A program made the position numbers and the translations under genes. A model generated the notes under the pieces. That model worked only from the letters and a program-made list of their open reading frames with translations, was not told the origin of the DNA and did no database searches. A stretch of 18,331 nucleotides of DNA from assembly GCA_039182715.1 (NCBI GenBank), contig JBCDBY010000053.1, positions 1-18,331 of the forward strand. The letters are read 5' to 3'. Of this stretch, positions 1-7,936 are shown one piece after another (within the stretch, counting starts at the first letter, position 1; each line of letters starts with the position of its first letter). The DNA is from JBCDBY01 sp039182715. GTDB lineage: Bacteria; Planctomycetota; PLA2.

Positions 1-177
1 CCACGTCAGATGCGCCCACGGCGTCATCGCGATCAGCGTGTAGCGCCCGCCGCCCGCCGAGTCGAGCAGAGCGGCGCGCGGTGCATTGCGCAACGCACGC
101 AGAAGGCGTGCGCTCGGCGGCGGGAAGTCCTGCCGTTCGGCGCGGATCGGGCCGAGCTCCGGAAGGTCGAGGCGCAT
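1..177 (-). CDS. pabB: Aminodeoxychorismate synthase component I (PabB), N-terminal fragment
   Basis: Only the first 59 codons lie in the window; the gene runs off the left edge. Read on the minus strand from the ATG at 177-175, the frame is open to base 1. The visible part has the pattern of an anthranilate/aminodeoxychorismate synthase N-terminus: a variable stretch, then ALLDSAGGGRYTLIAMTPW (about residues 37-55), which matches the family's 'LES...GRYSILG..P' segment that helps form the regulatory or substrate side of the chorismate fold. The family converts chorismate plus glutamine-derived ammonia to aminodeoxychorismate (or anthranilate, for TrpE). I prefer PabB to TrpE because the divergent neighbour at 237 looks like PabC, the next enzyme of p-aminobenzoate synthesis. 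No Shine-Dalgarno sequence is visible before the ATG. The catalytic domain is outside the window, so PabB versus TrpE is inferred from context. Confidence 0.72.
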   Translation of the reverse strand, partial: MRLDLPELGPIRAERQDFPPPSARLLRALRNAPRAALLDSAGGGRYTLIAMTPWAHLTW

Positions 178-236
178 GGGACAAAGCTAACAACGCCCTG
201 TCCCGAGTTCGTGCTATCAGAGGGTGGGAAGACCGC
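178..236. promoter_or_regulatory. Divergent pabB/pabC intergenic region
   Basis: This 59-bp gap separates two divergent start codons and so must carry, or adjoin, promoters for both genes. It is clearly more AT-rich than its surroundings. On the plus strand TATCAG lies a little upstream of a purine-rich stretch (GAGGGTGGGAAG) that can serve as the pabC ribosome binding site. I cannot identify a convincing -35/-10 pair on either strand. Confidence 0.3.
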
Positions 237-905
237 ATGCGCCCCTTACCGTTCACCACCCTGCGCATCGAGAATGGCGAGCCCTGGTTCTGGGAGGAGC
301 ACGTCGAGCGCCTCCGCGCCACCGCCGCCGTGCTCGCGCTCCCGTTGCCGACGCCGCAAAAGCTCTACGCGTCGTTGCCACGCGTCGTCGGTGGCTCGCT
401 CCGCGTGCGCATCACGCTGCAACCGGACGGAACGCCGCACACCGACGTCGAAATCTACGAGCCCCCCGAGGAGCCCTGGACGCTCAAGCCGGTGCCGGTC
501 GATTCCGACCGCGACGTCGTGCGCTTCAAGACCACCGCGCGCGGCCTTTACGAAGCCGCGGCCGACACGCTCGATGGTCAGCAGGACGCGCTGCTCGTCC
601 ACCATGAGGGACACCTGCTGGAGACCTGCATCGCCAACGTCTTCTTTCTGTTGGACGGAATCTGGGTGACGCCGCCGGAGAGCCGCGCGCTGCTTCCGGG
701 CATCGCGCGCGCCCGCATCCTGGAACGCTGCGAAACGGCGCGGGAAGGCGATCTGACGGAATCCGAGGCGCGCGCCGCGGAGGCGTGCTGCGTCAGCAAT
801 GCGGTCCTCGGAGTGCACCCGGTGGGCTCGATCGAGGGGTGGAGCGACTATGCATCGCCCGATTTGGCGCGCCAATTGATGGATGACCTCCGTATCAACC
901 TCTGA
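237..905 (+). CDS. pabC: Class IV PLP aminotransferase, 4-amino-4-deoxychorismate lyase-like (PabC)
   Basis: A 222-residue fold-type IV PLP enzyme, probably aminodeoxychorismate lyase, which releases pyruvate and yields p-aminobenzoate for folate. The N-terminal motif (FTTLRIENGEPWFWEEHVERL, residues 6-26) matches the family's 'FTT/FET-R...G....HLERL' segment. Lys98 (in RFKTTARG) is the expected Schiff-base lysine. Glu129 in LLETCIANVFF is the conserved glutamate of the C-terminal PLP half, followed by ALLPGIARARIL. The start at 237 is chosen because the frame upstream encodes antisense pabB and has no family similarity, and because a purine-rich tract precedes it. The protein lacks the first 25-30 residues (the 'DRG..FGDG' strand) of longer PabC and branched-chain aminotransferases. 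It is divergent from pabB, which supports PabC over D-amino-acid or branched-chain aminotransferase. Confidence 0.82.
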   Translation: MRPLPFTTLRIENGEPWFWEEHVERLRATAAVLALPLPTPQKLYASLPRVVGGSLRVRITLQPDGTPHTDVEIYEPPEEPWTLKPVPVDSDRDVVRFKTTARGLYEAAADTLDGQQDALLVHHEGHLLETCIANVFFLLDGIWVTPPESRALLPGIARARILERCETAREGDLTESEARAAEACCVSNAVLGVHPVGSIEGWSDYASPDLARQLMDDLRINL

Positions 906-918
906 GTCGGTCTATACT
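890..918 (+). promoter_or_regulatory. Possible promoter for the secreted HEAT-like gene
   Basis: TATACT at 913-918 is a good match to a sigma70-type -10 box, and it lies 39 bp before the ATG at 958. The -35 position at the usual 17-bp spacing (890-895, CCGTAT) is poor, so this is a half-supported call. It overlaps the last codons of pabC. A separate promoter would fit the 52-bp gap and the change in function. Confidence 0.3.
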
Positions 919-957
919 GAAGCTCCTTCGCCCGAAAGTGACAAAACGGAGAGATCC

Positions 958-1803
958 ATGCGCACCGCGATCGGTTTTGCCCTCATCGCCACCCTTCTTG
1001 CGAGCCCGAAGGCGCTCGCCCAGGAAGGCGAGCTGATCAAGTACTCGGTCGTCGAGATCGAGAACCTGCTCGCGAACTTCAAAGCGACCTACAAGAACAA
1101 GAAGGCGCCGGAGGAGGACGTCGACGACGTGCTCACCGGCCTGACCGACGCCTACAAGTACCTGGCCTCGAAAGAGCCCGAGGACCTCACCAAGGAAGAG
1201 GAGAAGGCGCAGAAGGCGATCGTCTCGATGGTCGCGAAGGGTCTCAAGGCGCGCAAGCGTGCACGCGTCAACGTGCAGTGCGCGATCGCGCTGGGCAAGA
1301 TGGGCGACAAGGCGGGCGCGAAGCCGCTGCTCAAGTGGCTCGACGGCACCGTGTTCGACATGAAGAACCCGAACTCCGGCTGGGTCGAGTACGGCATGCA
1401 GTCCCTCGCCTGGATCGGCCCGACCGACAGCAAGTCGCTCGACTTCCTGCGCAGCTACGCGACCGGCAAGCACAACGACACCAACGTCGCGGCGCAGTGC
1501 CTCATGGCGACCTTCGAGTGGCGCATGATGCCGGGCAAGTCGCGCAAGGAGATGTTCAACAAGATCCAGCAGTACATGGGCGGCCTCTACTCGCAGATGC
1601 GCGGCAGCGATGCCAAGAAGCGCGGCGAAGCCGAACAGAAGTACAACACGATCAAGGAGAACGGCCTCAAGGCGCTGCACCTGCTCTCCGGCAACGACAA
1701 GCCCTTCGCGGATCCCGACGAGGCGTTCGCCTGGTGGAAGGACAACAAGAAGGGCAAGTGGCCGGACTACGAGAACCCGCGGTTCAAGAAGAAGACGCCG
1801 TAG
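958..1803 (+). CDS. Secreted helical HEAT-like repeat protein
   Basis: A 281-residue exported protein of unknown function. The ATG at 958 is chosen because it follows GGAGAG (948-953) and begins a textbook signal peptide: MR, a hydrophobic core GFALIATLLA, then SPKALA|Q with likely cleavage after residue 21. There is no lipobox cysteine. The mature part is rich in Lys, Glu and Ala and looks wholly alpha-helical. Segments such as RARVNVQCAIALGKMGDKAGAKPLLKWL and WVEYGMQSLAWIG have the paired-helix spacing of HEAT/ARM repeats. The C-terminus (DPDEAFAWWKDNKKGKW followed by PDYENPRF) resembles tails I associate with planctomycete HEAT-type proteins. It is a probable periplasmic scaffold or binding protein. 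A C-terminal Lys-rich end (FKKKTP) closes the chain. The next gene lies downstream past a heptamer array. Confidence 0.7.
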   Translation: MRTAIGFALIATLLASPKALAQEGELIKYSVVEIENLLANFKATYKNKKAPEEDVDDVLTGLTDAYKYLASKEPEDLTKEEEKAQKAIVSMVAKGLKARKRARVNVQCAIALGKMGDKAGAKPLLKWLDGTVFDMKNPNSGWVEYGMQSLAWIGPTDSKSLDFLRSYATGKHNDTNVAAQCLMATFEWRMMPGKSRKEMFNKIQQYMGGLYSQMRGSDAKKRGEAEQKYNTIKENGLKALHLLSGNDKPFADPDEAFAWWKDNKKGKWPDYENPRFKKKTP

Positions 1804-1827
1804 GAAGTCTCGCCGCGCGGCCGTCGT

Positions 1828-1856
1828 CTGATTCCTGATGCTCTGGCTCCTGATGC
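1828..1856. repeat. Degenerate heptamer array (CTGATKC type)
   Basis: Four consecutive units read CTGATTC, CTGATGC, (T)CTGGCTC, CTGATGC, a 7-bp period with one inserted base at 1842. The array begins 24 bp after the stop of the HEAT-like gene and contains both candidate ATG starts of the next gene. It is the most degenerate array of the window, so alone it would be weak. It is reported because eight other 7-bp arrays occupy equivalent gene junctions. Confidence 0.45.
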
Positions 1857-2500
1857 ACCAGCGCCCCGAACGTCAGGGTACCGACCCGCTGATCCCCATC
1901 CTCGGGTCGGCGGTCTCCCTCGTCGTGCTCGGCGCGGTGCTGCTCGTCTTCTACCCCCGCATCTCCGCGTGGATGGAGGTCGATCGCGGGCCGGTCGTGC
2001 AGAGCCTGCCGCCGGTCGCCGAGGAGATTCCGCTCTGGACCTGCCGCACCGAGAAGGGCGTGGCGCTGCTCATCGAGCCGCTCACGATCGATGCCGAGAA
2101 CACCGATCCGGTGCTCGACGGCATGCTGGAGGGCGGCCCGTACCGCTACTACCGGCTCTCGGTTTACAACTTCGACCGTGCGGAGCCCTTTGTGCTGGAG
2201 GTGCCGGCCGCGGGCTTCGCCTCGCCGGAAGGCGGGGATCCGCTGCGACCCGCCGCGGCGCGCGTCCGCGCCGATCTCGACGCGCAGCAGCGCACGATCC
2301 TGCTCGGCCTCGGTGCCACCGCATCCGTGACCGTCGAACAGGGCCATCGCGGGCAGATCCTGCTGGTGGCGCCCGCTTCGATGGACGCGCGCACGGCGTT
2401 CGTGGATGGCGCGCAGCGCTATGATCGCCGCTCGCTGCCGCGGCTGCAGCTGGCGCACTGGCACGCGAGCCCGCGCTGGGAGCTGTTCCTCGACTTCTGA
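1853..2500 (+). CDS. Single-pass membrane protein with extracytoplasmic domain, unknown function
   Basis: A protein of about 215 residues with a short basic N-terminus (HQRPERQ), one transmembrane helix at about residues 13-33 (IPILGSAVSLVVLGAVLLVF) and a globular domain of about 180 residues expected outside the cytoplasmic membrane. That domain looks beta-rich (for example YRYYRLSVYNF, TILLGLGATASVTVEQ, GQILLVAP), which suggests an immunoglobulin- or jelly-roll-like sheet, but I recognise no family. There are two possible ATGs, 1838 and 1853, and neither has a Shine-Dalgarno sequence. Residues from 1838 (MLWLL) are encoded by the heptamer array, so I prefer 1853. The next gene starts 17 bp downstream, and the pair is probably co-transcribed. 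The frame has normal high-GC third positions, which supports a real gene. Confidence 0.62.
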   Translation: MHQRPERQGTDPLIPILGSAVSLVVLGAVLLVFYPRISAWMEVDRGPVVQSLPPVAEEIPLWTCRTEKGVALLIEPLTIDAENTDPVLDGMLEGGPYRYYRLSVYNFDRAEPFVLEVPAAGFASPEGGDPLRPAAARVRADLDAQQRTILLGLGATASVTVEQGHRGQILLVAPASMDARTAFVDGAQRYDRRSLPRLQLAHWHASPRWELFLDF

Positions 2501-2517
2501 TCGGAGCGCCGACGACC

Positions 2518-3783
2518 ATGACCGGACCGCACCCGCTTCCCCCGGACGACCGCGAAGACCGCGACGAAGAACGTTCGCTCCAGGCGCAGGACCAGGTGCG
2601 CGACAACGCCATGGGCGCCACCTTCCAGGCGATGGCGGAGGCGCTGCGCGCGAACGCCGAGGCGCTGCACAAGATCGACAACAGCCAGCAGCGCATGGCG
2701 GACTCGATGCGCCGCCAGGACAAGGTCACGCAGGTGGTGACGAGCACCAAGGCTCTCAACGAGACCTTCCGTGGACTCTCCGAGATCCAGCGTGGGCTGC
2801 TCGAGACGCTCGTGCGCGATCGCAACGGACGCGGCGGTTCGTCGCCGTGGGCGTTCCTCGTCATCGCGCTGCTCGCCGGCCTGCTTTCCGTGCTCGTCTG
2901 GGAGCGCCTGACCGACGACGGACGCCTCCCGCGCGAGCTCTACGAACAGGCGCGACGCCGAAACGCCGAGCTCGCCTCGACCGTCGCCTCCGCCGAGGCG
3001 CGCGAGAAGGAGCTGGAGGCGCGCGCCACCGAAGCGCAGCAGGCGCGCGATGAGATCCTGCTCGCCCGCGCGTCGGACTCCGAGGAGATCGCTCGCCTGC
3101 GCGTGGAGCTCAAGCAGAACAAGGCACAGGTCGCCAACTACCTCGCGGTCAAGGACCGCGCCGACGCGGCCGGCGCGCTGATGCTCTCCAACGAGCAGCT
3201 GCAGCGCGACAACGGCGAACTCAAGCGCCAGGTCGAGCGCATGCGTCAGGAGAACGAGCGCCTCTGGAAGATGGCCGCGGAGAACGCGCTCGACAGCCGC
3301 ATGGGCGACCCCGAGGCGATCATCCGTCGCGCGAAAGAGATGAAGGCGATCCCGGAGACGAAGGACAAGCCGATGCCGAGCGGCGGCATGCGAACGCCGC
3401 GCGACCTGACCATGATCCGACGCAAGCTGACCCGCCTGCTCGAGGGCGGCGACGGCAAGGAAGGGTACGAGGTCCTCAAGTTCGCCGACCTCGACAAGAA
3501 CAGCGTCTTCAAGACGGTGGAAGTCGGTCGCTACGAGAAGCACATGACGATCGGCTCCATCCAGTGCGAGGAGCTCGAGGTCCGCGTGGATCCGAAGAAG
3601 GACACCGTCGAGCTGCGCTTCCGCAAGGGTCACCTTGCCAACCTCAACAAGCCGAACGAGAAGATCGCGCTCGATCCCGAGGGCCACTCGGTCTACATCA
3701 CCGGGGTGGACGTCGTCGGCTGGTTGGAGTGGGCCGGTAACGCCGTTTCCGTCGGTGAGGGCGGCCTCCTCCTCTGGAAGTAG
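2518..3783 (+). CDS. Membrane-anchored coiled-coil protein, unknown function
   Basis: A protein of 421 residues with a hydrophilic, Gln/Arg-rich N-terminal region (1-108), one transmembrane helix (about 111-128, WAFLVIALLAGLLSVLVW), a long heptad-rich coiled coil (about 138-268, with runs such as ELEARATEAQQARDEILLAR and QLQRDNGELKRQVERMRQEN), and a compact C-terminal domain (about 285-421) ending GGLLLWK. The arrangement is that of an envelope scaffold or tether. No enzyme motif is visible. GGAG at 2503-2506 lies 11 bp before the ATG, a loose ribosome binding site. It forms a pair with the preceding membrane protein and is followed by the non-coding block before rny. In many bacteria the site before rny holds zapA, also a coiled-coil protein, but I see no ZapA similarity here. 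Confidence 0.68.
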   Translation: MTGPHPLPPDDREDRDEERSLQAQDQVRDNAMGATFQAMAEALRANAEALHKIDNSQQRMADSMRRQDKVTQVVTSTKALNETFRGLSEIQRGLLETLVRDRNGRGGSSPWAFLVIALLAGLLSVLVWERLTDDGRLPRELYEQARRRNAELASTVASAEAREKELEARATEAQQARDEILLARASDSEEIARLRVELKQNKAQVANYLAVKDRADAAGALMLSNEQLQRDNGELKRQVERMRQENERLWKMAAENALDSRMGDPEAIIRRAKEMKAIPETKDKPMPSGGMRTPRDLTMIRRKLTRLLEGGDGKEGYEVLKFADLDKNSVFKTVEVGRYEKHMTIGSIQCEELEVRVDPKKDTVELRFRKGHLANLNKPNEKIALDPEGHSVYITGVDVVGWLEWAGNAVSVGEGGLLLWK

Positions 3784-3796
3784 CGAGGGGAGTTTT

Positions 3797-3824
3797 CAGT
3801 TGTCAGTGATCCGTTGTCAGTCGG
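3797..3824. repeat. Heptamer array, left arm of inverted pair (CAGTNRT type)
   Basis: Four 7-bp units: CAGTTGT, CAGTGAT, CCGTTGT, CAGTCGG. The array starts 13 bp after the stop of the coiled-coil gene. Its sequence is the reverse complement type of the array at 3873-3902; AGTTGTC/AGTGATC align with AGTCGTC/AGTGATC of the other arm at 13 of 14 positions. The two arms enclose a 48-bp GC-rich spacer. Confidence 0.7.
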
Positions 3825-3872
3825 ATTTGGGCCGCGGCCCCCGTCCCAGGGACCTCGAAGACCCGCAGCCCG

Positions 3873-3902
3873 CTGATCACTGATCACTGACGACTGATCA
3901 CT
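3873..3902. repeat. Heptamer array, right arm of inverted pair (CTGATCA type)
   Basis: Units CTGATCA, CTGATCA, CTGACGA, CTGATCA, then CT: a near-perfect 7-bp tandem repeat containing three GATC sites. With the array at 3797-3824 it forms an inverted pair able to make an imperfect hairpin in single-stranded DNA or RNA. It ends 23 bp before the -35 box of the possible rny-leader promoter. Confidence 0.78.
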
Positions 3903-3925
3903 CCCCCGGCTCCCCCCGTCCGTCC

Positions 3926-3954
3926 TTCAACGCGGGGTCGCCAACCGGTAGAGT
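3926..3954 (+). promoter_or_regulatory. Possible promoter for the rny leader or ncRNA
   Basis: TTCAAC at 3926-3931 and TAGAGT at 3949-3954 are separated by exactly 17 bp, the ideal sigma70 spacing. The matches to consensus are only 3/6 and 4/6. The predicted start is near 3961, about 160 nt upstream of rny. The position, after the inverted arrays and before a foldable leader, supports the call. Confidence 0.35.
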
Positions 3955-3960
3955 ACGGGC

Positions 3961-4105
3961 CAACGATCGGGCCCGGAGTGCCCGGCGATTACGGAATAGA
4001 TCGGGATCCATAAAGACGTGACGGCGGGCCGCATTCCGGCTGCCGTCCCGATACGTCCCCCGGGAAAAACCGGCGGGAGGACGTCTTTCAGGTCCCGGCC
4101 CCTGG
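3961..4105 (+). ncRNA. Structured leader or small RNA before rny, candidate 6S-type RNA
   Basis: This non-coding stretch holds several perfect pairings. One fold joins ATCGGGA (4000-4006) to TCCCGAT (4046-4052), with inner helices 4022-4025/4042-4045 and 4028-4031/4037-4040 around a 5-nt loop. CCCGG (3981-3985) can pair with CCGGG (4060-4064), leaving an asymmetric bubble, and GGGCC (3957-3961) with GGCCC (4097-4101). A competing helix joins AAAGACGT (4012-4019) to ACGTCTTT (4081-4088). The rod-with-bubble shape, and the fact that 6S RNA often lies just upstream of rny or ygfA in other phyla, suggest 6S RNA. A cis-acting RNase Y leader is the alternative. The folds were paired by eye and no covariation was tested. 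Confidence 0.33.
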
Positions 4106-4113
4106 AAAGGAGG
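4106..4113 (+). promoter_or_regulatory. Strong Shine-Dalgarno of rny
   Basis: AAAGGAGG lies 7 bp before the rny ATG. It is the only near-consensus ribosome binding site in the window, where most other genes start in overlaps or after heptamer arrays without one. It fixes the rny start at 4121 and lies right after the foldable leader, so leader structure could affect access to it. Confidence 0.7.
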
Positions 4114-4120
4114 CTGGGAG

Positions 4121-5682
<1,562 letters not shown>

Positions 5683-5686
<4 letters not shown>

Positions 5687-6450
5687 AGATTCTCCTGCTC
5701 GGGGACGTGGTGGGGGCGCCGGGCCGCGAGGTGGTGGCCCAGCGCCTGCCCGCCTTCCGGGTGGAGCAGGGGATCGACTTCACCGTCATCAACGCCGAGA
5801 ACGTGGTCGACGGCAGCGGCGTCAACCGCGCGTCGTTTCGCGTGCTTCGTTCGGCGGGCGCCAACGTCTGCACGACGGGCGACCACGTCTACAAGCGCGC
5901 CGACATCCTCAAGCTCTTCAAGCTGCATCCCGACGAGATTCTGCGGCCCGCCAACTATCCGCCGTCCGCGGCGGGCCGCGGCTGGTGTGTGCACGGCGAC
6001 GTCGCGGTCATCAACCTGATCGGGCGCGTCTTCCTCGACGGCGGGGACGACCCGTTCCGCGTGGTCGACGAGATCCTCGAACAGATCGACGCGAGTATCA
6101 TCCTCGTCGACATGCACGCCGAGGCGACGAGCGAGAAGCGCGCCATGGGCTTCTTCCTGGATGGACGCGTGACCGCGGTCGTGGGAACCCACACGCACGT
6201 CCCGACGGCGGACGAGGAGATCCTGCCGAAAGGCACCGCGTACGTAACCGACCTCGGCATGTGCGGCGCCTATCGCAGCGTGATCGGCCGGCAGATCGAC
6301 CCGGTGCTCTACCGCTTCCGTACCCGCATGTACGCGCCCTTCGGCGTCGCCGAGGAGGACGTGCGCGCCACGGGGGTCGTCGTCGACGTCGACGAAGAGA
6401 CCGGTAAGGCGCGAAGCATCGAACGAGTTACTCTCCGAATGGAGGAGTGA
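5683..6450 (+). CDS. ymdB: YmdB-type metallophosphoesterase (TIGR00282 family)
   Basis: A 255-residue phosphodiesterase of the YmdB family, which in Bacillus hydrolyses 2',3'-cAMP and affects biofilm formation and RNase Y-linked behaviour. Metal-ligand motifs are visible: Asp8 in GDVVG, Glu39-Asn40 in INAEN, His68 in TGDHVYKR, His145 in DMHAEATSEK, and His170/His172 in VGTHTHVPTAD, with the typical ILPKGTAYVTDLGMCG. One position differs: the asparagine normally before His68 (GNH) is Asp67 here (GDH), a conservative change at a likely metal ligand. The start codon overlaps the rny stop by 4 bp, so translation is coupled. No ribosome binding site of its own is needed. After its TGA a heptamer array begins at once. 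Confidence 0.93.
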
Positions 6451-6485
6451 GCTACGAGCTGCGAGCTACGAGCCGCGAGCCGGAC
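6451..6485. repeat. Heptamer array directly after the ymdB stop (GCTACGA type)
   Basis: Units GCTACGA, GCTGCGA, GCTACGA, GCCGCGA, GCCGGAC: four good copies and one decayed copy at a 7-bp period. The first unit begins at the base after the ymdB TGA. The array occupies the leader of xseA and, in the xseA frame, would encode ELRATSRE-like residues that are not part of the exonuclease fold. Confidence 0.75.
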
Positions 6486-6498
6486 GGGCTTGCTTCGG

Positions 6499-6519
6499 CC
6501 CCCAGCCCCCGGCCCCCAG
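6499..6519. repeat. Heptamer array just before the xseA start (CCCCCRG type)
   Basis: Three units CCCCCAG, CCCCCGG, CCCCCAG, then CC and the xseA ATG. The 7-bp period and the C-run recall cyanobacterial STRR1 (CCCCAGT-like). Unlike the other paired loci, it is not a clear reverse complement of the neighbouring 6451-6485 array. Confidence 0.6.
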
Positions 6520-6521
6520 CC

Positions 6522-7703
6522 ATGTCTCTTGAGATCTACACCGTCACCCAGCTCCAAACGGAGGTCCGGACCCTTCTGGAGAACGGCTACCGCCACGTCT
6601 GGCTCGAAGCGGAGATCTCCGGCCATCGCCGCTACCCGTCCGGCCACCACTACCTCACGCTCAAGGACGACGGCGCGCAGCTCAACGCCGTCATCTGGCG
6701 CTCGACCGCGGATCGGCTTTCGGTGCAGCCGGAGAACGGCCTTGCGGTCCGCGCACGCGGCACGCTGACGATCTACCCGCCGCGCGGCAGCTACCAGATC
6801 ATGATCGACCGGCTGGAGCCGCTCGGGGTCGGCGCGTTGCAGCAGCAGTTCGAGAAGATGCGGCGGCAGCTCGAGGAGGAAGGGCTGTTCGACCCGGGGC
6901 ACAAGCAGCCGCTTCCCGCCTTGCCGCGGCGCATCGCGCTGGTGACGTCGCCCGCGGGCGCAGCGGTCCGCGACATCATTCGCGTCGCGGGACGGCGATG
7001 GCCGCTCACGCAGCTGGTGGTGGTGCCGGTCCGCGTGCAGGGCGACGGCGCCCGGGAGGAGATCGCCGACGCGATCGCGCGCGCCGACCGTCTCGGCTTC
7101 GACCTGATGATCGTGGGGCGCGGCGGCGGCTCCCTCGAGGACCTCTGGGCGTTCAACGAGGAGATCGTGGCGCGCGCCATCCACGCGGCCGAGACGCCGA
7201 TCGTCAGCGCGGTCGGGCACGAGGTCGACGTAACCATCGCCGATCTCGTCGCCGACGTGCGGGCGGCGACGCCGAGCGCCGCGGCGGAGCTGGTCACGCC
7301 CGATCGGGACGAACAGCTCGCATGGCTGCGCGATCGGGAGCGGCGCATGGCGCGCGCGCTGGCCGCCCAGGCGCGCGAGCTGCGGCTGCGACTCGACCGC
7401 ATCGCGTCCGCGCGCAGTTTTCGCCGCCCGCTGGACGTGGTGCATGAAGCGGAGCGCCGGCTCGACGAACTCGCCGGTCGCATGGGCCGCGCCGCGCGCG
7501 AGCGCGTCCAGGCGCAGCGCCTCGGACTCGAGGCGGTGAGCGGTCGCCTCGAGGCACTTTCGCCGCTCAAGGTGCTCGCCCGTGGATTTAGCGTGACATG
7601 GAAGAATGAGACTCTCGTGCGCAGCGTGAAGCAGGTGCGTCCCGGCGACCGCCTGCGGACCACGCTGCCGGACGGTGAAATCGAATCGACCATGGACTCC
7701 TGA
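6522..7703 (+). CDS. xseA: Exodeoxyribonuclease VII large subunit
   Basis: XseA, with XseB, degrades single-stranded DNA to oligonucleotides in repair and recombination. The 393 residues begin with the OB-fold (IYTVTQLQTEVRTLLE, then VWLEAEISGH, GHHYLTLKDD, and YPPRGSYQIMIDRLEP). The catalytic domain follows, with IALVTSPAGAAVRDI (138-152), VGRGGGSLEDLWAFN (198-212), VSAVGHEVDVTIADLVAD (228-245) and TPSAAAELVTP. A coiled-coil arm that binds XseB comes next, then a terminal PLKVLARGFSVTW and LPDGEIES. The arm is somewhat shorter than in E. coli. A GTG at 6447 would overlap the ymdB stop, but the added 25 residues are heptamer-coded, so I chose the ATG at 6522 where similarity begins. No Shine-Dalgarno precedes it. 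The stop overlaps xseB (TGATG). Confidence 0.96.
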   Translation: MSLEIYTVTQLQTEVRTLLENGYRHVWLEAEISGHRRYPSGHHYLTLKDDGAQLNAVIWRSTADRLSVQPENGLAVRARGTLTIYPPRGSYQIMIDRLEPLGVGALQQQFEKMRRQLEEEGLFDPGHKQPLPALPRRIALVTSPAGAAVRDIIRVAGRRWPLTQLVVVPVRVQGDGAREEIADAIARADRLGFDLMIVGRGGGSLEDLWAFNEEIVARAIHAAETPIVSAVGHEVDVTIADLVADVRAATPSAAAELVTPDRDEQLAWLRDRERRMARALAAQARELRLRLDRIASARSFRRPLDVVHEAERRLDELAGRMGRAARERVQAQRLGLEAVSGRLEALSPLKVLARGFSVTWKNETLVRSVKQVRPGDRLRTTLPDGEIESTMDS

Positions 7704-7936
7704 TGCCCGCCAAGAAGAAGAATCAGACCTTCGAAGACCATCTCGGACAGCTCGAGGAGATCGTCGACGACCTCGAGTCGGGCGAGCTCGCGCTCGATGC
7801 GGCGCTCGCGCGCTACGGCGAAGGGGTCGAGCGACTCAAGCACTGCTACGAGCTGCTGCAGAAAGCGGAGCAGCAGGTGACCAAGCTGGTCGGCGAGTCG
7901 GAGGAAGAGCCGTTCGAGGAGGAGTCGTCCGCGTGA
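7703..7936 (+). CDS. xseB: Exodeoxyribonuclease VII small subunit
   Basis: A 77-residue small subunit of exonuclease VII, close to the usual 80. It has the family signature FEDHLGQLEEIVDDLESGEL followed by ALDAALARYGEGVERLKHC, forming a helical hairpin that wraps the XseA coiled coil, and ends in an acidic tail (ESEEEPFEEESSA). Its ATG overlaps the xseA TGA by one base, and its own TGA overlaps the ispA GTG by four. The large and small subunits are therefore translationally coupled, as expected for a complex needing many XseB per XseA. Confidence 0.95.
   Translation: MPAKKKNQTFEDHLGQLEEIVDDLESGELALDAALARYGEGVERLKHCYELLQKAEQQVTKLVGESEEEPFEEESSA

Noticed and set aside
2518..3783. ZapA, because zapA often precedes 6S RNA and rny
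   Set aside because: The protein is 421 residues with a transmembrane helix and a C-terminal domain; ZapA is about 100 residues and soluble.
3797..3902. CRISPR array
   Set aside because: The repeats are contiguous 7-bp units with no regular spacers, and no cas genes are present.
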